Source: Caprella mutica
Lineage: Eukaryota; Arthropoda; Malacostraca; Amphipoda; Caprellidae
Assembly (NCBI GenBank): GCA_947561585.1
Contig: CANNZV010000431.1
Coordinates: forward strand, 345,253 to 409,252
Direction of reading: 5' to 3'
DNA length: 64,000 bases
This document shows, piece after piece, positions 1 to 10,950 of this stretch. A program made the position numbers and the translations under genes. Positions within the stretch are counted from its first letter, which is position 1. Each line of letters starts with the position of its first letter. The notes beneath the pieces are model-generated. The model worked only from the letters and a program-made list of their open reading frames with translations, did not search any database and was not told where the DNA came from.

Positions 1-899
1 TTATAGAGTGACTTGGTAGGGATTCTTTTAAGTAGTAGGCAAAATTCTTACCATCAATTAGTAATCTGCATCTGAAAAATAAGAAGGAAATATAAGAAAA
101 TTGATGAAAAATTAACCTACTCTCTAAGAAATTCACATTCTAGTCTCCAATTTCTTTGCTAATTTAGCCTTAAAACATAATTAACACCTTACAGACTAAT
201 ACAGTACACCAGTCAGGTAGTCAGCAGAAATTCAGAATTTGGAACAATTTTAACATTCTCTATTTCAACAACCCTAAATTATAATATTATTTCCAATATT
301 TTGCTACGAACAGAAGGTGAAATAGAAGATTTATGGGAAAACATTTTACCAATTTCTATTTCAGATAATAATGCATGTATTTTTGGCCATTTTGGAGAGA
401 AATTTTAAAATCTTTGGAGACAAATTGCTCCAAAAATTAAATATCTGGTGACTAATTGTGCATCTTTTGCAGACTGTCATGTAATGTTGTAAACATAGGA
501 TTAATTGGAAAATTGCCACCGGATAATTCAGGAGACTAATTTGAAGGCTTCAACAGTCGTCAGATAAACTTAACATCTTCATGGGTATTGGGTAATGGGT
601 TCATGCATCTTTTGCAGGATGGGAAAGATGGTATATTAACATTAATTTTACTGTGAACAAAAACAAAATAAGATATCTCTACAAACACTTCAGTGACTTC
701 ACCAGTTTCTGCAGACTGGAATTGGTAAATTGGCTGAGGATGGTGAACTGTTACCTGTGAACCATAATTTAAAAAAATCTAAACCAAACAAAACTTGAAT
801 TAATAACTATAATTCCATTAATATAAAATTTACCTGATAGCTGATTAATTGATTATGAATATTGAGTGATCTCTAAGACAAATTCAGACAAAACTAGTA
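1..899. other. AT-rich repeat-derived DNA, no gene seen
   Basis: No open frame looks coding. Short motifs such as tctgcagactgg recur here (near 480, 708 and 910) and are shared with repeat R1 to the right, so this is probably a decayed outer part of R1. Confidence 0.4.
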
Positions 900-2216
900 A
901 CTACATTAGCAAGCCAGTCTGTACTCTGTTTTTGGAGCACAAAATCCCACTGACTTTTACAAGAAACTGAAAAAAATCAAACCTTTTCCCAATTTAGGCT
1001 TGAGCTATCAAAAATTAATGGTAACATAGGAATAAATAGCTAAAGCCTAAAAGTCCACAGACTTTGCCAGAATATTAGTTTCAAGAGGGAAAAATTCCAC
1101 CGACATGTCGGTAGAATAGTGTACCAATCTGCAAAGTGGGTCCATGATTATTGTTTAATTTTGCCGAAGCCCGAAGGAAGATCTTTGGAGACATTTTTTG
1201 AGGGAAAATACCTATACCTTTGTAAGATTTTGGGGACACTTTCCTAATTAATTGCTTTAATTCCTAGGTTTACATGCAATTATTGGAGAAATTTTGGAGA
1301 CAGATAATTAGATATGTGATATAACACACTTTGCAGACTGATAGTCTGATTAGAATACTAGAATTTACCATGCAATTGTGAACCAGGTTTCCAGACTGCA
1401 GGAACTGGTAAAGGTTTCTCCAAGAAATTTTCTATTTTATCTTCTGTTCTCAGTAAAATGCATGTAAATTTAGGAGGAAATTAAGGATTGTTTTGCACAG
1501 AAAATTTACCATGAAATACAGACTGGTATATTTATATGTATTTTACTGAGAACAAAAGCAAAAATAGAGAATTTCTTGAAAAACAGTTTACCACCAGTCT
1601 GCAGAATATGGAACATTTTTCCAAGACTCTCTGCGGGAGTTTTTGATTGAATTTTAGAAATTTGAGATCTCTGCAGGAGATCTTGAATTAATTCCAATGT
1701 TTCCATTAATTTAGCTGCGGGAGATTCTGAATCTGCTACTGAGAGTCAGAGAGTAACTGTCTCTCAAATTAAAATCTCTGCAGGGGAAGAAACACATTCT
1801 GCAGACTGGGAACTTTACCAGTTCCTGCAGTCTGGGTAATAGGTATGAAGTGAATTTGATAATTGTTGTAGGCTATCAAATTATGACTGACGGTACTTGA
1901 ATCCGATGACCGATGTTTAAACAACACAGATTAATTCTTTGATCGAGATATTTAATTTGGAATAGAAAATAAAATATATCATAATTCATAGAAAACTCAA
2001 AACTGTAATAATTATAATTTTATGGGGTAACTACCTATTATAAACTTTCTGCCTGAGGTCAGCGAGGTGTAAATATAACTTATCAGTTAGTAGCTGTATC
2101 GGGGGGCATGTCGCCTCTCAAACCCCCACTCTGCAGAACATACAGTCTGCAGAATATGGAACATTTTTGAGTGATGATTTTTCGAAGACACTCTGCGGGA
2201 GATCTTGAATTAATTC
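900..2216. repeat. Complex repeat R1, left part
   Basis: Segments match 6982-8030 in direct orientation. Examples are the block around 910-980 against 7200-7260, the block 1005-1115 against 7300-7412, and the block 1590-1840 against 7580-7990. It carries ctgcgggaga and tctgcagactgg motifs many times. The short minus-strand frames here are by-products of the repeated DNA, since they keep no shared protein pattern beyond what the repeat imposes. The MULE at 2226 is inserted into this repeat. Function unknown. Confidence 0.7.
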
Positions 2217-2225
2217 CTATGTTAC
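2217..2225. repeat. 9-bp target-site duplication, left copy (ctatgttac)
   Basis: The 9 bases ctatgttac flank the MULE here and again at 6973-6981. Uninterrupted copies of the host site (attcctatgttaccattaa) are present in R1 at about 7680 and 7725, so the pre-insertion sequence can be read directly in the window. Confidence 0.9.
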
Positions 2226-3334
2226 GGGTTTGACTAAAAGACGCATGACCACGCACTGCCACGCACGGCCACGCATGACCACGCATGACCAATATATAAA
2301 AGACACACGACCACGCATGGTCACGCACGACCACGCATGACCAATATATGTGGGTATGTAGGGGATGAGGGAGATATTATTGCCAATTTTCAGGAATTAT
2401 TTCGATCATATATCCATCCTACAATTCATGCAGTAGCCTAAACGCACAACCGACATGTTTATTGTCCGTAGAGTCTGTATAGCTTCAACTGGTGAACTAA
2501 TTGCAATATACCGTATTCGAAATCATCGAGTCTAACATTGAAAGTCCAATTCAGGATCCGATAAAAAAAATCAGTTTATTACGAAATGTAGTAGAACTAA
2601 GGTCTAGGATCGTTAATCTGCAAGAAATTCAGTTCAGTGTAATCTTTCTATATGCTTTTAAAGTATTTACTATTTAATACTATGTGTACTAAACATTGAT
2701 CTGACGTTGAAGAAAGAGACTGTGCACTCTTTGTTTTGATTTTCAATTTGAATTTATAAACCAAGAGTGCATTTCCGGGATTAACATTTAAATTATTTCC
2801 TGAATTATGAAACGTTTATATAATAAGTTTATCTAATTTTATACCTTTAGAGGAATATTTAATGGTGAAATGAATTATACCTACCTAATTGATATTCAAA
2901 ACAAACGGTGTACATTCTTTTTCTTTGGACTGAAAATTAGCAAGTCGGATGTAAAACCGGTATTTTAGACGTATAGTTTTGATTACTAAAATTTCTAAAA
3001 GCGTATAGAATTAAAAATGTGTTATCATTTTTCATTGGGTTTGCAGCAAAATTATAAGAAACAATTTTCCTCATTGATTAAAATAATTAATTTTTTTCTT
3101 GTACCTTTAGTTATTAGGATGTATTTTAAGAACTTACAGTTCTTATAATAATGTCAATATACATCTAATTTTTTTCAGATGCCAGCTCCAATCCTGGCAA
3201 TCCATTGCCAACAGATTCACGACCAAGAAATACAAATATTGAATGGATGACGGACAGCCAACTACCTAGACGATTTAGTCATTACAGTCTTAGCCTACTA
3301 TAGGTTAAGCTTTAAAATAAAGCCCTGACCGTTG
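2226..3334. repeat. Left terminal inverted arm of the MULE (interrupted)
   Basis: The outer segment 2226-2490 and inner segment 3105-3334 are together the reverse complement of 6473-6972. A block of about 614 bp (2491-3104) is present only in this arm. The inner limit lies near agccctgaccgttgt (about 3334), matching acggttagggctttat in the right arm. Confidence 0.85.
2491..3104. repeat. Dispersed repeat R2 nested in the MULE left arm
   Basis: This block is missing from the right arm, where the flanking sequences run together (around 6715-6725). It is bordered by cttcaact on the left and ctttagtt on the right, a possible degenerate 8-bp duplication. Most of it (about 2540-3090) matches 35735-36290 in the same orientation with moderate divergence and small indels. 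It has no convincing coding frame, so it is best read as a non-autonomous element of unknown type. The reverse history, a deletion in the right arm, is less likely given the second copy elsewhere. Confidence 0.7.
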
Positions 3335-3624
3335 TCATAGTAGTTTCATTGATTGCTTCAATATTAAGAGTAGTAGAAAATAACACATGACCAGTACACT
3401 AGGCCTAATTTATAACTTTGAGAGTGGAATTAGGCCCTCAATTTGCCACAGGATTCAAAATACCAAGTTATATAAACGCGGATATTAAGTCATTAAAATT
3501 CAACATTTTATCGACATGGCCATTTTTCGACTGGCAAGGTGGTTATGAAAAATAAGCACAGATAAGGTCAAATCTATTTATTATACATTTATTTTGAAAA
3601 TAGACAATATATATATGTGACAAA

Positions 3625-4801
3625 CTAATTTTGTTTGATGCTAGTAGTTTTAGTTGCTCGCTTCCTCTTCCTCTGGCCTGGTTTCTTGCCTCCATTGGAG
3701 GTGGGAGCAGTGGTAGCCAGCGCACCGTCAGTGGATACCACAGTCCGGTTGTCTACCATCCAAAGATGCCTCATAAAGCGCTGGAAATGGCGATCCCGCT
3801 TGATCTTGTCCAGGGTATTCCAGACGTCGATTGGAACAAGAAACCGCTGATAGGGCTGGCAGAGGATGAAGTCACCTTGCCCAACGAGTGCCCGTCTCAA
3901 GTCGCTGTACTGGGTTTCAACTATTTTCTGGAGTTTGACAACAAGCAATGTCAGTGGCTGTGACTTCCAGGCAACTGCGTGTTTCAGGATGGCGTTGAGG
4001 CTTTCGCAGTTGTTATTCGTCCAATTTCCCAGAGTTGCTGTCCAGGGCTGCTCCTTCGTGGTGTTAAAGTTAGCAACAAGTATTGGTTTTACTTGGTCCA
4101 AAAAGTATTTGTTAAATGTTGGGGCAGTCGTAGTATATAATAATTTTGTCTGGTCAATCCTAAATTCGAATAAACATCTTTCGTCTGCACTGGTGATGCC
4201 ACAGAGTCCGAAGATGGAGTCAATTATTGTGTGTGTCTTTCTTTGTCACTCCAATCTTGTCTTTCAGGTATTCGTCTATATTTTGTCGTAAATGTCTGGT
4301 GCAGCTTAGAGTCGAGGAGTCGGGGAAAGCCTTTTGCATCGCCTTCTTCAGGGCCATCTCGCCGTCGGAGCCGAAGACTGGTTGACAAGGGGCGCCATGC
4401 AAACGGGCATAGAGGTCCGCGAAGAAGGTGTGGTAACTGTTGAAATCAGAGTTTCCGTGCAGGTACATTGGGCCTGCGAAGATGGGGTGGTCGTCCGTGT
4501 TTCGCCGCTTCACAGCCAGATGCTTAAAAACTCCAACTGTCACGTGAACATCCGACAAATTGAAAGTTTTGTCAAACCCCAGGACGGTGCTGTGAGCCAG
4601 AGGGGATGAACAGCAGAAGCGGCGAAGGTCCTGTATTTGATTGTCGGTGTAGAGGATCGTCGCTGGCACCTTGTCCCCCGTTATCTTAACACTCCTGACG
4701 AAGTCGCTGTGAGTTTTAGTCATCGTTTCAACATTCTGCACGTGGTCGCCAAAGTTGCCATGATTGCGAGTGGAAGATGGCAGGATTCGTCGTTCAGTGA
4801 G
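3625..4801 (-). pseudogene. MULE transposase, frameshifted
   Basis: Two minus-strand frames form one transposase. The upstream part (4801 down to about 4225) contains the MULE core: LGFDKTFN with the first catalytic Asp, FGSDGEMALKKAM with the second, then the Cys/His motif CTRHLRQNI. The downstream part (about 4225 down to 3625) holds WTNNNCESLNAILKHAV, whose NNxES is the usual third acidic position, then a basic Lys/Arg-rich tail (GQRKRKRATK). The second frame is open back to a run of cac/aca repeats near 4225, so a single indel there explains the break. A stop at about 4802 precedes the readable N-terminus and no start Met is evident. The zinc-finger N-terminal region usual for this family is not visible, so the gene is truncated or has lost exons. 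Encoded inside the element at 2226-6972. Confidence 0.85.
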
Positions 4802-5037
4802 TTAACAATTAGAGTAAGAACAATGTTGTGTTTTTATGAAATAAATAGCAATTAAGATATTATTAATATCATTCATAATATGATATTTATTACAATATTG
4901 GAATAAAGTACATTGATTGAAGAGGATAACATAATGACGTATACTAATTTGGTCAAATTTTAGGATTGTAACAATCAATGAAACGGTAAAGCGTCCCACT
5001 TACAATTAGGGATGAGAAATATGGGGGAACGATAAAG

Positions 5038-5135
5038 ACCCCCCCCCCCCCTCCGTGTCACGAGACCCCCAGTCATGAGCCCCCTATGACCAAGGGGGGC
5101 TCATGACCCGGGAGGGGGGGGGGGGAGCTTATGAC
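5038..5135. other. C-run/G-run inverted repeat (cruciform candidate)
   Basis: A run of C at about 5038-5052 pairs with a run of G at about 5115-5125. Inside is a near-perfect dyad at about 5074-5107 with arms tcatgagccccc and ggggggctcatga. It lies in the MULE interior and has no coding content. It could be a small foldback insertion. Confidence 0.7.
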
Positions 5136-5194
5136 CTACACCCAGAAATAGGAAGGAGATATTTTCAAATTAATTCATCTTTAATTTAATTAAA

Positions 5195-5390
5195 GGCAGG
5201 CCTCGCTTTAAGTACAGTTCACTTTAATAAATGTGGTAATTATTTCGAGTCATGTCTCGAAATAAGTTCCGTTCGTAGACATACAAAACGGAGACAATTT
5301 TCTGTGATTATTTCACGGTAACTAAAAAAAACATCAAAATTATAATCCAGATGAGGTTATTAGAAGCAATTGGTTCAGAAATTCAACATT
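5195..5390 (+). repeat. Dispersed repeat R3, copy 1
   Basis: It runs from aggcaggcctcgcttt to gaggttattagaagcaat and matches 22665-22860 in the same orientation, including the ends aggcaggcttcgctttt and taggttattagaagcaat and an internal tatttcacrgtaact. No coding frame. It lies inside the MULE. Confidence 0.7.
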
Positions 5391-5393
5391 TTC

Positions 5394-5567
5394 GGGTAAT
5401 TTCCGTGTTATTGCGCGGTTTCATATTTTCGAACACGTAAAAATTTCTATATACTAATCATTATTTATGATACCAATTTGAATAGAAGTTAAATTATAAT
5501 TATTATATTTACTTCTCGGACGTGTACGAAAATGTAGAACGTACCAATAACTTGAAACTTAGTACCC
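5394..5567. mobile_element. MITE-1 copy, diverged, nested in the MULE
   Basis: The left end reads gggtaatttccgtgttattg, followed by cggtttcatattttcgaac. The right end reads gaaaatgtagaacgtacc and then ataacttgaaacttagtaccc. These are inverted counterparts and fit the MITE-1 terminal pattern (gggtaagtt, then ttatcgga, then ttccacattttcgatcat). Confidence 0.75.
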
Positions 5568-6472
5568 TTCTTCCAAAAATATTTCATAGGGCATAAAATT
5601 GCTGTTTGTTCAATGTAACACAATAATTATAGAAGTCTAAGTATCTATTAATTACTCACCTATACTGAGTGAGAGTTAAGCTATGGATGGATTTTAAAAC
5701 CTTTAATAAATTCATTGCTTTTAACTTTCGTCACAGTCACAAACACCATGTTTGATAATAGGCTTATATACATAGTACTTTAACCAGAGTTTATAGAATA
5801 GGGACTATAAACTGTGACTCTAATTCTAAATCAAATTTTCTTTCTATACCTAACTCATAGAAAATGAGATGTATAATCAAGGAGTGACAATTATAAATTT
5901 CTTGTTACTTTGCTTCGCTTCGCTTTAATTACAGTTTGGTAACTAAACTGAGTCGTGATTTGGTAACTAAAGCGGGGGATGCCTGTAAGTTTTATCTATT
6001 GCAACATATTCTTATAAAAAAATAAGTCACAGGAAACAACATAAATAATACCAAAATGGAATATTTGAAATGAAATTGAGTAAATTCTAAAAAATATTAT
6101 TCAGAAAAAAAATCAAAGGTAAAATCAATTAAGAGAATATTTATATTATTGGTATATATGTGATATATATACAATACTCTTAAGTTTTTGTTTATAAGCG
6201 GAGATTATTATAAGAAACTTATAAATTAACACAGGTACCTTTATTTTTTATCCAGTTTCTACTATCTGTTAACAAAAAATAAAGTAGATAATTATCGATT
6301 AATCTGAATTAAATAAAATAGGGACCTTATACCTTATGGGACGTCTATATACCCACTTCCTAGTTCACGTCCCTAAATCAATTAGGGTCAGGAACTAAGG
6401 AGGGTGTAATTGGATCGTTTCCTATTTCGCATCCCTAAATGAAATAAGGACACGAATCAGGAATTCACCAAT
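5568..6472. other. MULE interior, no gene recognised
   Basis: AT-rich sequence with several stop codons in every frame. It includes gcttcgcttcgctttaatt near 5913 and two related agggacgtgaac-type segments near 6360-6440. The missing N-terminal transposase exons would be expected here on the minus strand, but I could not identify them. Confidence 0.4.
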
Positions 6473-6972
6473 AACGGTTAGGGCTTTATTTAAAAGCTTA
6501 ACCTATAGTAGGCTAAGAGCCGAAGACTCTAATGATTAAATCGTCTAATGATTAAATCGTCTTTGGTAGTTGGCTGTCAGTCATCCATTCAATATTTTTA
6601 TTTCTTGGTCGTGAATCTGTTGGTAATGGATTGCCAGGATTGGACCCGGCATCTGAAAAAAATAGATATATATTGACATTATTGTGAGAACTGTAAGTTC
6701 TTAAAATACATCCTAATAGTTAAAGCTATACAGACTCTACGAACAATAAACATGGTGGTTGTGCGTTTAGGCTACTGCATTACCGGTAGGATGGATATAT
6801 GATCGAAATAATTCCTGAAAATTGGTAATATTATCTCCCCCATCCCCTACATATTGGTCATGCGTGGTCGTGCGTGGCCATGCGTGGTCGTGCGTCTTTT
6901 ATATATTGGTCATGCGTGGTCATGCGTGGCCGTGCGTGGCAGTGCGTGGTCATGCGTCTTTTAGTCAAACCG
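6473..6972. repeat. Right terminal inverted arm of the MULE
   Basis: About 500 bp complementary to 2226-2490 plus 3105-3334. The outer 130 bp are built of subrepeats around ggtcatgcgtggtcgtgcg. This arm is uninterrupted and so gives the unbroken arm sequence. Confidence 0.9.
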
Positions 6973-6981
6973 CTATGTTAC
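6973..6981. repeat. 9-bp target-site duplication, right copy (ctatgttac)
   Basis: Perfect match to 2217-2225. R1 sequence resumes immediately as cattaattttgctgcgg. Confidence 0.9.
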
Positions 6982-8030
6982 CATTAATTTTGCTGCGGTA
7001 GATTTTGAATTCATTCCTATGTTACCATTAATTTAGCTGCGGGAGATTCTGAATCTGCTTCTGAGAGTCAGAGAGTAACTCTCTCTCAAGACTCAAATAA
7101 AAGTCTCTGCGGGAGAAGAGACGCATTCTGCAGACTGGCTGAGAACATGGGACATATTTAACATATTCTGTGCAAACAATCCTTAATTTCCTCCTACCAG
7201 TCTGTATTTGGTGCACAAAATTCCACTGACTTTTTGAAAAAGCTGAAAAAATCCACTATAAATTTCCAGTAATCTGGCTGATCCACTAACATTTTATCCA
7301 TTTTTCCACTGAAAATTAATGGTAACATAGGAATAAAAAGCTAAAAATCCACAGACTTTGTCAGAATATTATTTTCAAAGGGGAAAAAATCCACTGACAT
7401 CTCGGTGGAATTTACCACGAAATACAGACTGGTCCTCCTATATTTACATGTATTTTACTGAGAACAGTAGCCAAAATAGAGGATTTCTGAGAGAACACTT
7501 TACCAGTTTCTGCAGTCTGGCCGAACCCCACTGCTGTCTGGGCGTCTGCCAGCCACTCTGCCTCTGGAAAAAGTGGTCTTTTCCCTGTCTGCAGAATATG
7601 GAACATTTTTCCAAGACTCTCTGCGGGAGTTTTTGATTGAATTTTAGAAATTGGAGATCTCTGCGGGAGATCTTCAATTAATTCCTATGTTACCATTAAT
7701 TTAGCTGCGGGAATTAAATTATTAATTCCTATGTTACCATCAATTTAGCTGCGGGAGATTCTGAATCTGCTGCTGAGAGTCAGAGAGTAGCTCTCTCTCA
7801 AATTAAAGTCTCTGCGGGAGAAGAGACACTTTCTGCCCAGTCTGCAGAATATGGAACATTTTTCCAAGACTCTCTGCGGGAGTTTTTGAATGAAATTTTA
7901 GAAATTGGAGAGTCAGAGAGTAGCTCTCTCTCAAATTAAAGTCTCTGCGGGAGAAGAGACACTTTCTGGCTTCTGCAGACTGGGTCTTTTCTGATGGATT
8001 AATTACTCTGTTGGAGTTTAGCAAACCTTA
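6982..8030. repeat. Complex repeat R1, right part, with internal tandem duplication
   Basis: Direct repeats of the left R1 part. A block starting ctgcagaatatggaacattt at about 7590 and ending with gaagagacactttctg at about 7833 is repeated in shortened form at about 7841-7970. The minus-strand frames in this stretch reuse the same repeated words and are not supported as genes. Confidence 0.7.
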
Positions 8031-8125
8031 AAATACAGTAATAAATTAATAGGATCTGTATAATCCGCAGCATTTAGCCTCTAAATTTCATTTGTTAGCT
8101 TAAGTTATTTTCCAGAAGAATGGAC

Positions 8126-8295
8126 TGCCAGGTCATTGACATTAAACAATCATGAAGTGTGCAGTACAACAAACTAGAGGATACAACAAACTACATAACA
8201 TGATAACAGACATTTATGTTGAAATCATTGATAGGTAGCATGTACAATGGTGCGCCGTATTGTAGTGTGCCGTAATGTGGTGCGCCGCTCAGCTT
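8126..8295 (-). repeat. Copy of the ~60-bp shared module with a subrepeat arm
   Basis: Positions 8126-8195, read on the minus strand, match the module at 31191-31252, 50892-50952, 51525-51580 and 60279-60341. About 50 bp downstream (8249-8292) lies a subrepeat tract around ggtgcgccg and gtgtgccgtaatgtg, as in the arms of the foldback elements. No matching opposite arm or TSD was found, so this is probably a truncated foldback element. Confidence 0.6.
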
Positions 8296-9203
8296 TTATA
8301 TCCTGTTGGCTTCAACTGAAATGCTCTGTAACATTGATTATTGAACAACAGTAACATGGATTGTGAATTGCCTAGTAGTAATATTCTATCTCACCTTTTA
8401 ATCTTGACATTTTTGAACGACGCCTTTTGGCGATGCTTGATGAAACTCAAGAGACCTTCTAACCCCATTTCCTACAATATGTATTTTACCATTTCTACTA
8501 AAACCACGTGTGCTGTGTTTCGAACAATGTTTTTATAAATACAAAAGTAACTTTCTATATTTCGCGGAAAAAGATTTGGATATTTTACGGAATAAACCGT
8601 GTGACGTCCTAGTTAACAACATAATATCATTAATAAGAGTATGTTTAAAATTCAGAACGTGAATTTTATTGTTTGATGTTGTTATAACCTGTTAATTGAA
8701 AAATTATGTATTCATTTTAAATCAATAAAATAAAATAAATTCAACCCATTTCATTAACTATTCTTCTTGACAGTAACTAAAGCTATCATATCCACATAAT
8801 CGCTACATTATACATATATATTTTTTTCTTTATTCCAAGGTATTCATTGTTTTCTCAGTCTACAGAAACATCCATAAATATACCCACCTAAAGATGGAAC
8901 TATATTCTCCAATCCAGAAAAAAGTATTTGTTGAGCCAACGACAATTATCATTAAAGGAACGTATTCATCCCTCTATCTCCCATTCAGAATCTTCGTCTC
9001 GGAGTTTAAGAAAAAATATAGGTTCGATACAGCACGCAACGAAGGGTTAATGTACGTAACACCGTAACACGTCACATTTTTCTTTGTTTAAAATAAGAAG
9101 CGTGAGATACAACAATTATTAATATAACTGGAGATATTTTTCAAGTTTTCTCATCACAGTTTTCAGAATAGGTACAGTAGTGACAGAGAGATATTTAACC
9201 TTC
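8296..9203. other. AT-rich DNA, nothing recognised
   Basis: No repeat match, coding frame or RNA gene could be supported here. A 65-codon frame at 8341-8538 has no recognisable motifs. Confidence 0.35.
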
Positions 9204-9376
9204 GTGACATCATCACAACACCAATTTCAGGTAGATTTAAAACAATTGAAGGCGCCAAATCTTAATGAACCTATTAATTTACATCAGTATACGCTAAGTA
9301 TAAAAGATGCTTTCAGTTATTCAAAATGACAAAATGCTTAATTTTAGATTTCAGCGTGTTGCTTTGATGACGTCAC
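9204..9376. mobile_element. CRE-TIR MITE, copy 1 (diverged)
   Basis: The ends are gtgacatcatcacaacac at 9204 and gtgttgctttgatgacgtca at 9356, which form imperfect inverted repeats. The right end contains the palindromic octamer TGACGTCA (9368-9375), the CREB/ATF consensus site. A better-preserved relative is at 49894-50053. Confidence 0.55.
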
Positions 9377-9794
9377 TAGTTCAAATCTTCCGATTGTCGC
9401 TCCAGTGTTCATTCTCGTTTTTCTCATTGGCAGAGATGGGTTTGCAGAAAGTCTGTAAAGGTTGTGTCTTCACAGAGTATGACTGTATGTACACACTGAC
9501 TCCGGAAACTCATTTCTGTGTCTACAAACCTCTCACTCTCTCTTGACATTTACTTTCGACTCCAAATCTTCAAGAATACATAGAAAAGCTCACTGAAATC
9601 TTCCGTTATAAAGAATATTCATGAATGTGTCATTTTCCACTGAAATGTAAAGGAACTTCTATTTGAATTTAAATAGCTTTCTTTTAAATTGTGTCCAATT
9701 AACCATTTTGCTAAATAAATTACATAAAATGACATGATGTTTGCCAAGTAACTATCTATATTGCTAACAGTTTATTAATTGTACGTAAATTTAC

Positions 9795-10087
9795 AAATAA
9801 ATACTGACAATATACACCTACAACCCTCTATCTGTAAATGAATACTGACTATATACACCTACAACCCTCTATCTGTAAATAAATACTGACAATATACACC
9901 TACAACCCTCTATCTGTAAATAAATACTGACTATATACACCTACAACCCTCTATCTGTAAATAAATACTGACTATATACACCTACAACCCTCTATCTGTA
10001 AATAAATACTGACTATATACACCTCCAACCCTCTATCTGTAAATAAATACTGATTATATACACCTACAACCCTCTATCTGTAAATAA
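9795..10087. repeat. 41-bp minisatellite, ~7 copies
   Basis: The unit contains aaataaatactgactatata followed by cacctacaaccctctatctg. Units are nearly identical, with a few substitutions such as gacaata for gactata. Confidence 0.95.
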
Positions 10088-10950
10088 GTGACCTCCACAC
10101 CCCGTATATTTAGACTATAGGGACATTCCCTTGTCTAACCATTTGATTTATTAATGCAGCAAGTAAATAATCTCTGCAAGGTATTATTTAGAATCATTTT
10201 GTTTCACTCTTCCCTTCTATTTTGAAAGACAGTCTTACCCCCATTGAAAATTGATTAAAAAAGTGTACAAACTATTATTCGCTCAAACAATTCAATAAAA
10301 TTGTAATCATTTATTGAATGTATCTGTATATATCATTAGATATAGAGTCCATTTCATTAATGAAAGTTTCACTTTAGACTTCATATTATAATTACTTATA
10401 CATCTCTAGTTAATATTGAAACAGAAATTATCTACATAACTTAAATTATTCTAATTTTTCAGTAATTTTTCGACTCATAACACAGTTATGAATGATAGCC
10501 AATGCAAAGAGACAGCGCCATCACACGGACAGTCATTGCATCAATTGACTATGTGGTGTTTGGATTATTGTATACAATTTGGTGGTATCCTCCATAAGAA
10601 TAATTTACTTCTATTTTAACGAATATTATCAATATTCAGCAGATGCATAATTTCCAATGCTTTTTAATACAATGCACCATTGCTAAACTGTATCACAAAT
10701 ATCAAATTAATTTCAATACAAGGGATTGGGACTCTGAATTGGTTTGTTTAATCATACGGCTCAGGTTGTCATAAATACGAATTGAATTAATGTAAGCTCT
10801 GCATTGAATAGGATTAGAATTTAATGGAAAGGGATTGATTTTCTAAAAAAAAATATTATGTATTGTAAGTATATTATTATGTCAAAATGATTATTAATTT
10901 CATCATTGATCATTGAATTTTCAATGATTGAAATGATCAAAATTATCCCA
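10088..10950. other. AT-rich spacer, nothing recognised
   Basis: No coding frame and no clear repeat. A segment at about 10490-10560 (tgatagccaatgcaaagag, agcgccatc) faintly resembles 49330-49370 (aatagccaatagtcaatgca, ggcgccatc). Confidence 0.35.

Larger units (their letters stand above)
2226..6972 (-). mobile_element. MULE (Mutator-like) DNA transposon with long inverted arms, 4747 bp
   Basis: The element is bounded by a perfect 9-bp TSD and by inverted ends reading ggtttgactaaaagacgc. The outermost roughly 78 bp of the two arms are identical inverted copies and consist of short subrepeats around gaccacgcatgacc. Inside, on the minus strand, is a MULE-type transposase. TSDs of 8-11 bp, long TIRs and a DDE transposase of this type are the known hallmarks of the Mutator superfamily. 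Identity of the outer arms suggests fairly recent movement, but the transposase is broken and other repeats are nested inside, so this copy is probably no longer autonomous. Confidence 0.9.

Noticed and set aside
7412..8024. Minus-strand frames in R1 sharing KMFHILQTG-like words
   Set aside because: The shared words arise from repeated DNA; the frames differ elsewhere and break in other R1 copies.
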